From Roseiarcus sp963730555 (GTDB lineage: Bacteria; Pseudomonadota; Alphaproteobacteria; Rhizobiales; Beijerinckiaceae), in assembly GCA_963730555.1 (NCBI GenBank), contig CAVSSS010000034.1, forward strand, positions 155,833 through 219,832: 64,000 bases of DNA, read 5' to 3'. The translations under genes were made by a program, and so were the position numbers. Positions within the stretch are counted from its first letter, which is position 1, and the number at the start of each line of letters is the position of its first letter. The notes beneath the pieces are model-generated. The model saw only the letters and a list, made by a program, of their open reading frames with translations. It was not told the origin of the DNA and ran no database searches. Of this stretch, positions 18,099 through 26,755 are shown piece after piece.

Positions 18099-19004
18099 TC
18101 AGGCACTCCTCAGGCCGACGCCGGGTTCGGGCGTGGAAAGGCGCATTCGCAGCGCCAGCAGCATCTTTGCCGGCGACCCGTCGGTCCGATGGATGCTCAT
18201 GCCCCAGCCCAAGCGGGTGCAGATCGCCCGGATCGCGTCCCGATGGATGGCGAGGCTTGCAAGATAGGCGTCGCGCAGGTTTTGCGCCCGCGGCGTGAGA
18301 ACGCGCAAGGAGCCGGCGGGATGAAGAAACTCAATGTTCCCGAAGAAAGGATAGGTCTCCTCGATCGGATCGACGATCATCACCAGTTCGCCGATCGCGC
18401 CCTCTGCGCTCACGGCCCCGATCGCGCGGGCGACCTCTTCGGGCTCGGAGAGAAAATCGCCGATCATGAGGACCATCGAGCGTGGCGCAGCGGGCAGCGA
18501 GGGCGGCAACGGGGTTTGCGAGGGACCCTGGAGTCGCTCGTCGGTCGCAATCGCCTCGGCGAAGCGCTCGATCACGCCTTGCGTCGCCAGCGGTCGAGTG
18601 AGGCCTAGCAAACCCGCGCGCTCGCCGCCGCGCACACAAAGATCCGCAAACGCGAATGTCAGCAATGCCGCCCGGTTTATCTTCGACACCGGCGCAAGAC
18701 GCGATGCGAATTGCATCGACGGTGAGCGATCGAACCAGATCCAGACCGTATGCGCGGCCTCCCATTCGCGCTCGCGCACGAAGGCGCGCTCTTCGCGCGC
18801 CGAGCGCCGCCAATCGACCCGCGAAGAGGGCTCCCCGGAGAGGAAAGGTCGAAATTGCCAGAAGGTCTCTCCCGAGCCGGCTCTCCTCCGGCCATGAACG
18901 CCGTGCCGTACAGTTTGGGCCACGCGGCGAGCCGCGATGACCAGGCTCGGCAGACGGGCCGACAGAGTCGCCGCGTCGCGGCGGATGGAGGGCGGCGGCG
19001 TCAT
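18099..19004 (-). CDS. DUF58 family protein
   Basis: About 301 residues from the ATG at 19004, which follows the MoxR stop by 19 bp; an overlapping start at 19046 is possible. The DUF58 core shows GRRRAGSGETFWQFRPF near the N-terminus, REREWEAAHTVWIW and then the VWA-like metal site FDRSPSMQF. DUF58 proteins accompany MoxR-type AAA+ ATPases in nearly all phyla and are probably substrates or adaptors of the ATPase. It is the second gene of the leftward operon; the DUF4159 gene starts 3 bp after its stop. Confidence 0.88.
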   Translation of the reverse strand: MTPPPSIRRDAATLSARLPSLVIAARRVAQTVRHGVHGRRRAGSGETFWQFRPFLSGEPSSRVDWRRSAREERAFVREREWEAAHTVWIWFDRSPSMQFASRLAPVSKINRAALLTFAFADLCVRGGERAGLLGLTRPLATQGVIERFAEAIATDERLQGPSQTPLPPSLPAAPRSMVLMIGDFLSEPEEVARAIGAVSAEGAIGELVMIVDPIEETYPFFGNIEFLHPAGSLRVLTPRAQNLRDAYLASLAIHRDAIRAICTRLGWGMSIHRTDGSPAKMLLALRMRLSTPEPGVGLRSA

Positions 19005-19023
19005 TGCGCCGAAAGCCCCCGGG

Positions 19024-20025
19024 TCATTGGATGGTCTTGGCAACAAGTCGTCCGATCACAGCCGAAATGGTCTCGCCCTCCGCGCGGGCCGCGAAGCTCA
19101 GCGCCATGCGGTGCTTGAGCGCCGGCTCGGCCAGGACGGCGATGTCGTCAAGCGACGGCGACAGCCGCCCATCGACCAGCGCGCGGGCGCGGGCGGCGAG
19201 CATCAGCGCCTGTGCTGCGCGCGGGCCAGGTCCCCAACCAATTCCTTTGGTCAGCTCAGGATCGCTTTCGCCCGGGCGGCCAGCGCGCACCAGCTCGAGT
19301 ATCGCTTCCACCACGCGATCGCCGATCGGAGCGCGGCGCACAACCCGCTGCGCCGCCATCAGATCCTCCGCCGTCATCACCGGCTTCGGACGCGCCTCGC
19401 GCTCACCTGTCGTTTCGATCAGGATCCGGCGCTCAGCCGCCCGGTCAGGATAGCCAACGTCAATCTGCAACAGGAAGCGATCGAGCTGCGCCTCAGGAAG
19501 GGGATAGGCCCCTTCCTGTTCCAGCGGGTTCTGGGTCGCTAGAACATGGAATGGACGCGGCAGATCGTGTCGCGCCCCAGCCACCGTGACGTGGTGCTCC
19601 TGCATTGCCTGGAGCAGCGCTGATTGCGTCCGGGGACTGGCGCGATTGATCTCGTCCGCCATTAGCAACTGGGCGAAGATCGGACCCTTGATGAACCGGA
19701 ACCCACGCCTGCCGTCGTGACCTTCCTCCATCACCTCGGAGCCGAGGATGTCGGTCGGCATTAGATCGGGCGTGAACTGCACGCGCAGGGCGTCCAGGCC
19801 AACCACGATACCCAACGTCTCGACGAGTTTGGTCTTAGCCAGCCCCGGCACGCCTATCAACAATCCGTGTCCACCCGCTAGCAACGTCGCGAGGGTCAAG
19901 TCGATGACGCGCTCTTGACCGATAATGACTTCACCGATCTCCGCTCGCGCGGCTGCGATGCGCTCCAGCGCCCCGTCGGCGTCGCGGGTCAATTGGCCTG
20001 CATCGGCGATATTAGTCACATTCAT
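19024..20025 (-). CDS. MoxR-family AAA+ ATPase
   Basis: A 333-residue AAA_3 ATPase. Walker A is GVPGLAKTK (58-66), the usual MoxR variant; Walker B is LLMADEINRA (D124, E125); sensor 1 is ATQNPLEQEG; and LDRFLLQIDVGYP follows. MoxR ATPases act as chaperone-like remodelling factors with VWA-domain partners. Here the three following genes (DUF58, DUF4159 protein, amidotransferase-like membrane protein) are the likely partners. It is the first gene of the operon; an about 100-bp divergent gap to DUF1285 must hold the promoters. Confidence 0.95.
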   Translation of the reverse strand: MNVTNIADAGQLTRDADGALERIAAARAEIGEVIIGQERVIDLTLATLLAGGHGLLIGVPGLAKTKLVETLGIVVGLDALRVQFTPDLMPTDILGSEVMEEGHDGRRGFRFIKGPIFAQLLMADEINRASPRTQSALLQAMQEHHVTVAGARHDLPRPFHVLATQNPLEQEGAYPLPEAQLDRFLLQIDVGYPDRAAERRILIETTGEREARPKPVMTAEDLMAAQRVVRRAPIGDRVVEAILELVRAGRPGESDPELTKGIGWGPGPRAAQALMLAARARALVDGRLSPSLDDIAVLAEPALKHRMALSFAARAEGETISAVIGRLVAKTIQ

Positions 20026-20127
20026 CGGCTCGTCCTTTGCGCCATGCGGATGGCTTGATGTTTTGTTTTATCTTCAGGCGCACTAGATTGAGCGTGCGCC
20101 GTTGCGGCGCAAGCCCAAAGCACGCAG

Positions 20128-20751
20128 ATGTCAGATCCGCCCACAAAGAAGCGCGAGAATGACGCAGAGCTGGCGCGCGCACCGCAGGCTGTCCTGCGGG
20201 GACTCAGCGAGGCGGCTACTGGGCGATTGCGCGGTCAAGTGCCGACGCCTTCCTGGAATCCGCCCGATTGCGGCGATATCGACATGCGCATCGCTGCCGA
20301 TGGAACATGGTTTTATTGTGGCTCGCCTATTGGCCGGGTGCCGCTCGTCCAGCTCTTCGCGTCGATAATTCGCAAGGAAGGCAATCGTTACGTCTTGGTG
20401 ACGCCGGTCGAGAAGGTTGGGATTAAGGTTGATGACGCGCCGTTTCTTGCCGTCGAGATGGACATTGAACACGAAACGCGTGAGCCGCAAATCGTGTTCC
20501 GCACCAATGTCGACGACTTGGTGGCCGTTGACTCCGAGCACCCGCTTCGTTTCGAGCAGGGTGCCAAGGAAGGCCTGAAACCCTATGTGAGGGTGCGGGG
20601 CGACCTCTGGGCGCTGGTCAAGCGGTCGCTGTTCTATGACCTTGTCGCCCTCGGCCGGACGGAGAAGGTCGGAAGAGAAGAGTGGTTCGGCGTGCGGTCC
20701 GCCGGCCTCTTCTTCCCCATGCGCCTGGCGCGCGAAATCGAGGGGCTTTGA
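20128..20751 (+). CDS. DUF1285 family protein
   Basis: A 207-residue cytoplasmic protein matching DUF1285 throughout: CGDIDMRIAADGTWFYCGSP, PLVQLFASIIRKE, and LKPYVRVRGDLWALVKRSLF. The biochemical role is unknown. The gene order DUF1285, CoA-type NUDIX, DUF6111, cca is a conserved alphaproteobacterial string, and the four genes here overlap or nearly overlap, so they form one transcription unit. The stop overlaps the TTG start proposed for the NUDIX gene. It is divergent from the moxR operon. Confidence 0.92.
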   Translation: MSDPPTKKRENDAELARAPQAVLRGLSEAATGRLRGQVPTPSWNPPDCGDIDMRIAADGTWFYCGSPIGRVPLVQLFASIIRKEGNRYVLVTPVEKVGIKVDDAPFLAVEMDIEHETREPQIVFRTNVDDLVAVDSEHPLRFEQGAKEGLKPYVRVRGDLWALVKRSLFYDLVALGRTEKVGREEWFGVRSAGLFFPMRLAREIEGL

Positions 20752-21404
20752 GCGCCAACATCTTACCAAATTCACGTCCGGCTGCGCTGCGAGCGCTGGC
20801 GCATCAGAAGCTCCAGTCATCGCTAAGCTTGGCTGACTTAGAGCGGGTCGCGCCAGCTGGCGCAGGCGACGACGCTACCAGTGGACGGCAGCCGGAGCTG
20901 GCGGAGTTCGCCAAGGCGCGCCCGGCAGCCGTGCTTCTGCCGATCATCGACCGGCCCGGCGGGCTCAGTGTTCTCTTGACCTTGCGGGCCTCGCATTTGC
21001 GCACGCACTCGGGTCAAGTGGCTTTCCCGGGAGGAAAGATTGACGCGGGCGAGACCCCGCGCGACGCGGCGCTCCGTGAGGCGTACGAAGAGATTGGGCT
21101 TGAGGACCGGTTCGTTGAGCCCCTCGGCTGGCTCGATCCCTATCTCACCGGCACCGGATTTCGCGTCGCGCCCCTGGTCGCGCTGGTCGAACCCTCATTC
21201 GCGCTCAAGGTCAACAAGCTCGAGGTCGACGATGTTTTCGAAACGCCCTTCGCCTTTCTGATGGACGCGGCCAACCATCGCCTCGAGCAGCGCGAATGGC
21301 GGGGACGGCCGCGAAAATACTACGCTATGCCGTATGAAGGGCGGTATATTTGGGGCGCAACCGCCGGAATTCTGCGCAATCTGTACGAAAAATTGTTGTC
21401 CTGA
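20748..21404 (+). CDS. NUDIX hydrolase, CoA pyrophosphatase type
   Basis: About 218 residues. The NuCoA signature LLTLRASHLRTHSGQVAFPG precedes a complete NUDIX box (G-K-I-D-A-G-E through REAYEEIGL). Members hydrolyse CoA and CoA derivatives to phosphopantetheine and 3',5'-ADP with Mg or Mn. I propose the TTG at 20748, which overlaps the DUF1285 stop as TTGA. The longer frame from 20682 is antisense-free but begins inside DUF1285 with non-homologous residues. The stop overlaps the DUF6111 start (TGATG). Confidence 0.88.
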   Translation: MSANILPNSRPAALRALAHQKLQSSLSLADLERVAPAGAGDDATSGRQPELAEFAKARPAAVLLPIIDRPGGLSVLLTLRASHLRTHSGQVAFPGGKIDAGETPRDAALREAYEEIGLEDRFVEPLGWLDPYLTGTGFRVAPLVALVEPSFALKVNKLEVDDVFETPFAFLMDAANHRLEQREWRGRPRKYYAMPYEGRYIWGATAGILRNLYEKLLS

Positions 21405-21664
21405 TGGCCAGGAACGTCCTCGAATCGCTGGCGCTGTTCTTGAGCCCGTTCGCAGTCTACGCGCTCTACCTCGCGCTGCGCGCGGGTTATCCGCTCGAGG
21501 TTGAACATTGGACCCGCGGGCGCGTGTCGGTCATGACGCTCATCGGCCTCGCTGCAGCGGTGCTCGGCCTCGTCGCGGTTAACGCCTTCGCGCCGCGAGG
21601 CCGCGGCGTTTACGTCCCGGCACACGTCGAAAACGGCGTCCTCGTCCCGGGGCGCTTCGAATGA
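21404..21664 (+). CDS. DUF6111 family small membrane protein
   Basis: An 86-residue protein starting at ATG 21404, overlapping the NUDIX stop. Two membrane helices are visible: near 7-27 (LALFLSPFAVYALYLAL) and 43-62 (VMTLIGLAAAVLGLVAV). A short conserved tail YVPAHVENGVLVPGRFE follows. The combination and its position between NUDIX and cca match DUF6111. Function is unknown; coupling to cca (ATGA overlap at 21661) suggests co-expression. Confidence 0.85.
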   Translation: MARNVLESLALFLSPFAVYALYLALRAGYPLEVEHWTRGRVSVMTLIGLAAAVLGLVAVNAFAPRGRGVYVPAHVENGVLVPGRFE

Positions 21665-22953
21665 CCGCCCTTCCAGGTCTCAAGGAGGGAAAGCTCAAGG
21701 ACCTGACACTGCTGAGGCAAGGCCCGCTGGCGCGGGCGCTCTCGGCGCTCAACGGAGGCGGCGAGGAGACCCGGCTCGTCGGCGGCGCCGTGCGCGATCT
21801 CGCGCTCGGCGAGCGGGCGGTCGATTTCGATCTCACGACCACCGCGACCACCGACGAAGTCATCCGCCGGGCAAGAGAAGCAGGGTTCAAAGTCGCCCTG
21901 ACCGGGGTTGAACATGGCACAGTGACGGTCGTCGTCGACGGGCGGCCGATCGAAACGACGACCCTGCGCGAGGACATCGAGACCGATGGGCGCTGGGCCA
22001 AGGTGGCGTTCGGACGCGACTTCGCCGCCGACGCGCGACGGCGTGATTTCACCATCAACGCGCTGTCGTTGAGCGCCGACGGAACGGTCCACGATACCGT
22101 CGGCGGGATCGGGGATCTCGCCGCCCGGCGGGTGTGCTTCATCGGCGACCCGGAAGCGCGGATTCGCGAGGATTATCTGCGCATTCTCAGGTTCTTCCGC
22201 TTCTCTGCCCGGTACGCCGCGAACGGGCTCGACCGCGAGGGCCTGTCCGCCGCGACCCGTTCGCGTGGGGGCCTCGCGAGGCTCTCGCGCGAGCGGGTGC
22301 GTGCCGAGTTCATGAAGCTCCTCGTCGCGCCGCGCGCGAGCGAGGTCGTGCAAACGATGGGCGAATGCGGATTTCTCGAGCCGATCCTCGGCGGCGTCGG
22401 CTATACGAGACGCTTCAGCCGTCTCGTCGCGATCGAGGCGGAACGGGGCGAAGGCGCCGACGCCGTCCTGCGCCTGGCAGCGCTAGGCGTCGCGATCCCG
22501 GAGGATGGGGACCGGCTGCGCGAGCGGCTGCGGCTCGCCAATGCCGAAGCGAACCGGCCGAGAGCGGCCACGGCGGCGCTAATCGGCCTGCACGGGATAA
22601 CTGCGCCCCCGTCGTTCCACGGCCTCAGAACCCTCCTGTTCAGCGCCGGACGCGAGGCCGCTCGCGACGCGCTGATGCTCTCGCAGGCCGAGTCCGGGGC
22701 ACCTGCGTCGGACGCCGCCTTCGACGCCGCCGACCGTTTTCTCGCCAACGCGTCCGAGCCCAGGCTCCCGATCAGCGGCGCGGACCTCATTGCGCGCGGC
22801 GTCTCGGCAGGACGCCCAGTCGGACAGGCTTTGCGCGCCTTCCAGGCGCTGTGGATCCGGACGGGCTTTCCGAAGGAGCCTCAGACGTTGGCGCGCCTGC
22901 TCGAGGAGGCGGTCGCAAGATCGTCGGCAACGCACCGCGAGGAACCGCGATGA
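21661..22953 (+). CDS. cca: CCA tRNA nucleotidyltransferase
   Basis: A 430-residue class II nucleotidyltransferase that adds or repairs the 3' CCA end of tRNAs. The head domain has TRLVGGAVRDLALGE and the metal-binding DFDL (D-x-D). The neck has RRDFTINALS and RIREDYLRILRFFRFSARY, which holds the nucleotide-discriminating helix. The C-terminal body and tail are longer than in the bacterial poly(A) polymerase branch but normal for alphaproteobacterial Cca. It starts with ATG overlapping the DUF6111 stop and is the last gene of that unit. Confidence 0.93.
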   Translation: MTALPGLKEGKLKDLTLLRQGPLARALSALNGGGEETRLVGGAVRDLALGERAVDFDLTTTATTDEVIRRAREAGFKVALTGVEHGTVTVVVDGRPIETTTLREDIETDGRWAKVAFGRDFAADARRRDFTINALSLSADGTVHDTVGGIGDLAARRVCFIGDPEARIREDYLRILRFFRFSARYAANGLDREGLSAATRSRGGLARLSRERVRAEFMKLLVAPRASEVVQTMGECGFLEPILGGVGYTRRFSRLVAIEAERGEGADAVLRLAALGVAIPEDGDRLRERLRLANAEANRPRAATAALIGLHGITAPPSFHGLRTLLFSAGREAARDALMLSQAESGAPASDAAFDAADRFLANASEPRLPISGADLIARGVSAGRPVGQALRAFQALWIRTGFPKEPQTLARLLEEAVARSSATHREEPR

Positions 22954-23107
22954 TTGAGCGCTTTCGTAACCGGTTCGCAACTACCAAACCCGTCTGCAGG
23001 TCGCACGAACTCCGCTTGCTAGAAGTTTGCCGCCAGCACAAAGCCGGCTGCTGTTTTCTGGCTTCGCCGGGATGACGCGTCCGTTGTATGCGTGCGCCTC
23101 GGATGAT

Positions 23108-25969
23108 CTATTTCCCGATGACGCTCGCGCGTGCTCGCTGCCACCAACCGCTACGGCGGGGGCGAGGCGTTTCGGTCGCTGACGGAGCAGCAGCCAGCGC
23201 CCCCGACGCAACGTCAGCCTCTGCCGTCGCAAAAGAAGCAAGGCTCCGCTCCACGGCCGCGGCCCTAGTTGCCTGCGCCTCGATCTCATGCTTCTTCGCT
23301 TCGGCGACCGGCGATGGTACGGTCGCCGTGTCTTCATGAGAGACCGCGCCGCCGGACGACGGGGGGGTAGAATGGTCCGCTTCGGACCCGGCGAACTCTT
23401 CCTCAAGCGCCAACGAGGGGGCCGAATCGAAGCCCGGCGCTGACGTCTCTGGCGTAGCTTCTCCGTCGGTCTGTCGGAACCTGTTTCGCCCGCCGCGCGA
23501 ACCTCTCGATCGACGATGACGCTCCTCTCCGCCGCGCAGACTTTTTTGGTCGAAGGCGTCGTCGTCACCGGTCGACACAACGGGATTGTCGTCGATTTCG
23601 GCGACCACTGCCAAGCCGTCGTCCGTCGGCTGTGGAACGTCCCCCGAGAGACTGCCTCCGAACGGCCGCTCTCCGCGGCGGCGGCGGCGGCGGCGACGAC
23701 GGCGACCGATCTCACCTTCCTCCAGCAAGGCCCTGCCCCCGCGGTCGCTCAGATGGCCGACCTCTACATTCTCCTCGCTAGGGGCTTCAAAGGTCTCATC
23801 CTCCTCCGCCTGAACCGACGCTATCCCTGCGATGATCGGCGCACTGTCAGCGAACGAGTTCACGGCGTCTCCTTCGCTCTTAACGCCAATCGCAGGCTCG
23901 CCGCGCTCGATTGCGTGGTAGTTAGCGCCAGTCAGCGTGTCGTCCGCGTCAACAACGATCCCCACACCGAACCGCCGTTCGAGATCGCGGAGATTGATGC
24001 GCTTCTGATTAAGTATGTAGAGTGCCACAGGCGTGCGCGTTCGCACAGTAAGATTGTAGGTCGAGTTCTTGATAAGGGCGTCCTCCAGCACGCGCAAAAC
24101 ATGCAGAGCGATTGAAGCGGTCGATCGCACGACGCCAGCGCCCTGGCAGTGCGGGCAGGTTACAGTTGAGCCTTCGAGAACGCCAGTCCGGATGCGCTGA
24201 CGCGACATTTCAAGGAGGCCGAAGTGCGAAATCCTGCCGACCTGGATGCGGGCGCGGTCGTTTTTCAGCGCGTCCTTGATCCGCCTCTCGACCGCACGAT
24301 TGTTGCGCGATTCCTCCATGTCGATAAAGTCGACCACGATAAGCCCGGCAAGGTCACGCAGACGCAACTGACGCGCGATTTCATCAGCAGCCTCGAGATT
24401 GGTACGCACCGCGGTATCTTCGATATTGTGTTCGCGCGTGGATCGGCCCGAGTTGACGTCGATTGCGACCAGCGCCTCAGTCTGGTTGAAAACGATGTAC
24501 CCGCCTGACTTTAGCGTCACCTGGTTGGAGAACATCGCGTCGAGCTGCGGTTCGACTCCGGCATTGGCGAAGATCGGCGTGGCGTCGCGATAGAGTTGCA
24601 CGCTATTGATGTGGCTTGGCATTAGGAGGCGCATAAATTCCCTCGCCTCGCGATAGCCGGCCTCGCCCGCGACTGTGATCTCTTCAACCTCTTTGCTGTA
24701 AAGATCGCGGATCGCCCGTTTGATAAGCGAGCCTTCTTCGTAGACGAGCGTCGGCGCGCTGGATGCAAGTGTCGTCTCTCGCACGGTTTCCCACATCCGC
24801 AACAAATATTCGAAGTCGCGTTTGACCTCCGCTTTGGTGCGCGAAGCGCCCGCCGTGCGGAGGATAACGCCCATGCCCTCTGGAACGTCGAGCTCTTCGG
24901 CGATCGCCTTCATTCGGCTGCGGTCCTGGGCATTAGTAATTTTCCGCGAAATGCCGCCGCCGCGGGCGGTGTTGGGCATCAAAACGGAGTAGCGCCCAGC
25001 CAGCGAAAGGTAGGTCGTGAGCGCGGCTCCCTTGTTGCCGCGCTCTTCTTTGACAACTTGCACCAGCAGAACTTGCCTTCGCTTGATGACCTCCTGAATC
25101 TTGTACTGGCGGCGCAAGCGCTGGGGACGTCGCGGAATCTCCTCCAATGCGTCGCCGCCAATCTGCTCGACGGGTTCGCCTTCGTCTTCCGTTCGGCGCT
25201 TGTCGTTTGTCACCCGCTCTTCCGAGCCGCCCTCGAGCGTCGTGACTTCATGGACGTCTTCCTCAACCGAGCGTTCGTTATCATCGTGCCTTAGTTCCAA
25301 GGCTGCAACGTGTTCATCGCCTGGTACGGGAATCAACGTGGCTTCGTCGGACGGCCCAGAGTCCGCCGGGCTATAATCCCGAGCCTCTGTGGCTCCCAGC
25401 GGCAGATCAGCGGCCACGTCCTTGATCGGCTCATCAGTTTCAGCCTTGATAGGCTGATTCAACTCTTCCGAAATCGCAACCGGCGAAGTATCGGTGGGAA
25501 CCTCTGGCAGACTCTCGGGAGGCGTCGTCGGGCTGAGTCCCTCCGCGCCAAGTTCCTCTATCGGCACCCGCTCCGATATGGTTTCGCCATCCGCGGCGCG
25601 GGTCTCAATTCCCTGCCGTCGCGGGTGGCGATGGCGTCTGCTGCGTTTCTCGCCGGTGGCCTCTTCGTCCTCCTCCCGTTGAGATTGGGCTTCCTCCTCA
25701 AGCAGCGCCTGCCGGTCAGCGACCGGGATTTGGTAATAATCCGGATGAATTTCGGAGAAAGCGAGAAAGCCGTGCCGGTTCCCCCCGTAGTCGACGAAGG
25801 CGGCCTGGAGCGACGGTTCTACGCGGGTGACCTTAGCAAGGTAGATATTACCCCGCAGCGGCCTCTTGCTTGCTGACTCGAAGTCGAACTCCTCGACGCG
25901 ATTGCCGCGCAGGACGACCACCCTCGTTTCCTCCGGGTGTGAAGCGTCGATGATCATTTTGTTTGCCAT
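23108..25969 (-). CDS. rne: ribonuclease E
   Basis: A 953-residue RNase E. The S1 domain starts at about residue 38 (RGNIYLAKVTRVEPSLQAAF) and is interrupted by a long charged, acidic insert (about 90-290) before IKRRQVLLVQVVKEERGNKG; such an insert is typical of Alphaproteobacteria. The catalytic DNase I-like domain carries AIDVNSGRST (Asp near 504) and LIVVDFIDM (Asp near 547). The Zn-link is TCPHCQGAG near 606-612, holding the tetramer together. The C-terminal third is low-complexity with an arginine block, probably the RNA-binding and degradosome scaffold, ending RRSGWWQRARASVIGK. It starts mRNA decay and processes rRNA and tRNA precursors. Translation is probably autoregulated through its 5' region. 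Confidence 0.96.
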   Translation of the reverse strand: MANKMIIDASHPEETRVVVLRGNRVEEFDFESASKRPLRGNIYLAKVTRVEPSLQAAFVDYGGNRHGFLAFSEIHPDYYQIPVADRQALLEEEAQSQREEDEEATGEKRSRRHRHPRRQGIETRAADGETISERVPIEELGAEGLSPTTPPESLPEVPTDTSPVAISEELNQPIKAETDEPIKDVAADLPLGATEARDYSPADSGPSDEATLIPVPGDEHVAALELRHDDNERSVEEDVHEVTTLEGGSEERVTNDKRRTEDEGEPVEQIGGDALEEIPRRPQRLRRQYKIQEVIKRRQVLLVQVVKEERGNKGAALTTYLSLAGRYSVLMPNTARGGGISRKITNAQDRSRMKAIAEELDVPEGMGVILRTAGASRTKAEVKRDFEYLLRMWETVRETTLASSAPTLVYEEGSLIKRAIRDLYSKEVEEITVAGEAGYREAREFMRLLMPSHINSVQLYRDATPIFANAGVEPQLDAMFSNQVTLKSGGYIVFNQTEALVAIDVNSGRSTREHNIEDTAVRTNLEAADEIARQLRLRDLAGLIVVDFIDMEESRNNRAVERRIKDALKNDRARIQVGRISHFGLLEMSRQRIRTGVLEGSTVTCPHCQGAGVVRSTASIALHVLRVLEDALIKNSTYNLTVRTRTPVALYILNQKRINLRDLERRFGVGIVVDADDTLTGANYHAIERGEPAIGVKSEGDAVNSFADSAPIIAGIASVQAEEDETFEAPSEENVEVGHLSDRGGRALLEEGEIGRRRRRRRRRRGERPFGGSLSGDVPQPTDDGLAVVAEIDDNPVVSTGDDDAFDQKSLRGGEERHRRSRGSRGGRNRFRQTDGEATPETSAPGFDSAPSLALEEEFAGSEADHSTPPSSGGAVSHEDTATVPSPVAEAKKHEIEAQATRAAAVERSLASFATAEADVASGALAAAPSATETPRPRRSGWWQRARASVIGK

Positions 25970-26755
25970 GATAAACTCTCTCGCCGCGCGCGAAATCGCG
26001 CTGCGGGAGGCGACTGCGCCACCCGACCGCGCCGCGTGGGGCGTCTATGCTGGAGATGCAAAAACACGGGAATGGGACGGCACGCGCCGCAAGCGCGAAC
26101 GGTTCAGACGGCCACCGCGTCGCGGCAAAAAGTGCGCGCCGCCGAGGAGCGGCCGCCGCAGAGTAGATTTGCCATCGGGACATCGTCAACCTGAAACAAA
26201 GCGTGATTAAGCACGCCGCCCTTCAAGCGGCGCTGCTTGGCGTCGGTGTCACAACTTCGATCCGAGAGGGGCCATGCCTGCCCCAATTCGGCGAGGCTCT
26301 CACCCGCGATCCGCTCACCGCTTCCGTACGGACGCCAGCCCGCGAGTTAAAAGTCCAAGCTGAGTGACGAGTTCAACAAACCGTCTCGACCAGTCTATGC
26401 AGCCCGCGAGACGTCGTGTGACGGTCCCGGCGTAGCCCTCTCAACATTGGGCGAGCCGACTGCACGAACTCGGCCCGAATTCGCAACGCACTGTAAATAG
26501 GCGCCTCGGGCGGCATTGGCAAGCTCTTTTCCTACCTGTGAATTATTATCGACGCCAAGCGGGTCGTTGCCTTCGGTAGAGCCAGAAAGTGCTGCTTATA
26601 ATCCATTAACTAACGTAGAGAGTTTAGTTCGCTCATTTTCTTCGCGGGGCGCCGTTTTGAGCCCAGCGCCGTGCGACCTTTGTCAAAACCGGACGATTGC
26701 GCCGTAGCGGTATTCGCCTTAATAGCGCGACGGCGTGGCGCCGAGGGGAAGCGGG
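25970..26755. other. 786-bp divergent intergenic region between rne and the amidase
   Basis: No frame here looks coding. The rne-proximal part would be transcribed as the rne 5' leader, which is long and regulatory in well-studied bacteria; I could not identify a specific hairpin. The segment around 26510-26640 is AT-richer than its surroundings and is the most likely promoter zone for the amidase gene. Its start is preceded by GAGGGG seven bases upstream. Confidence 0.5.

Noticed and set aside
22981..23715. A 244-codon leftward frame with an Arg/Pro-rich product
   Set aside because: It overlaps the RNase E C-terminus out of frame and has no motif; it is a GC-rich shadow.
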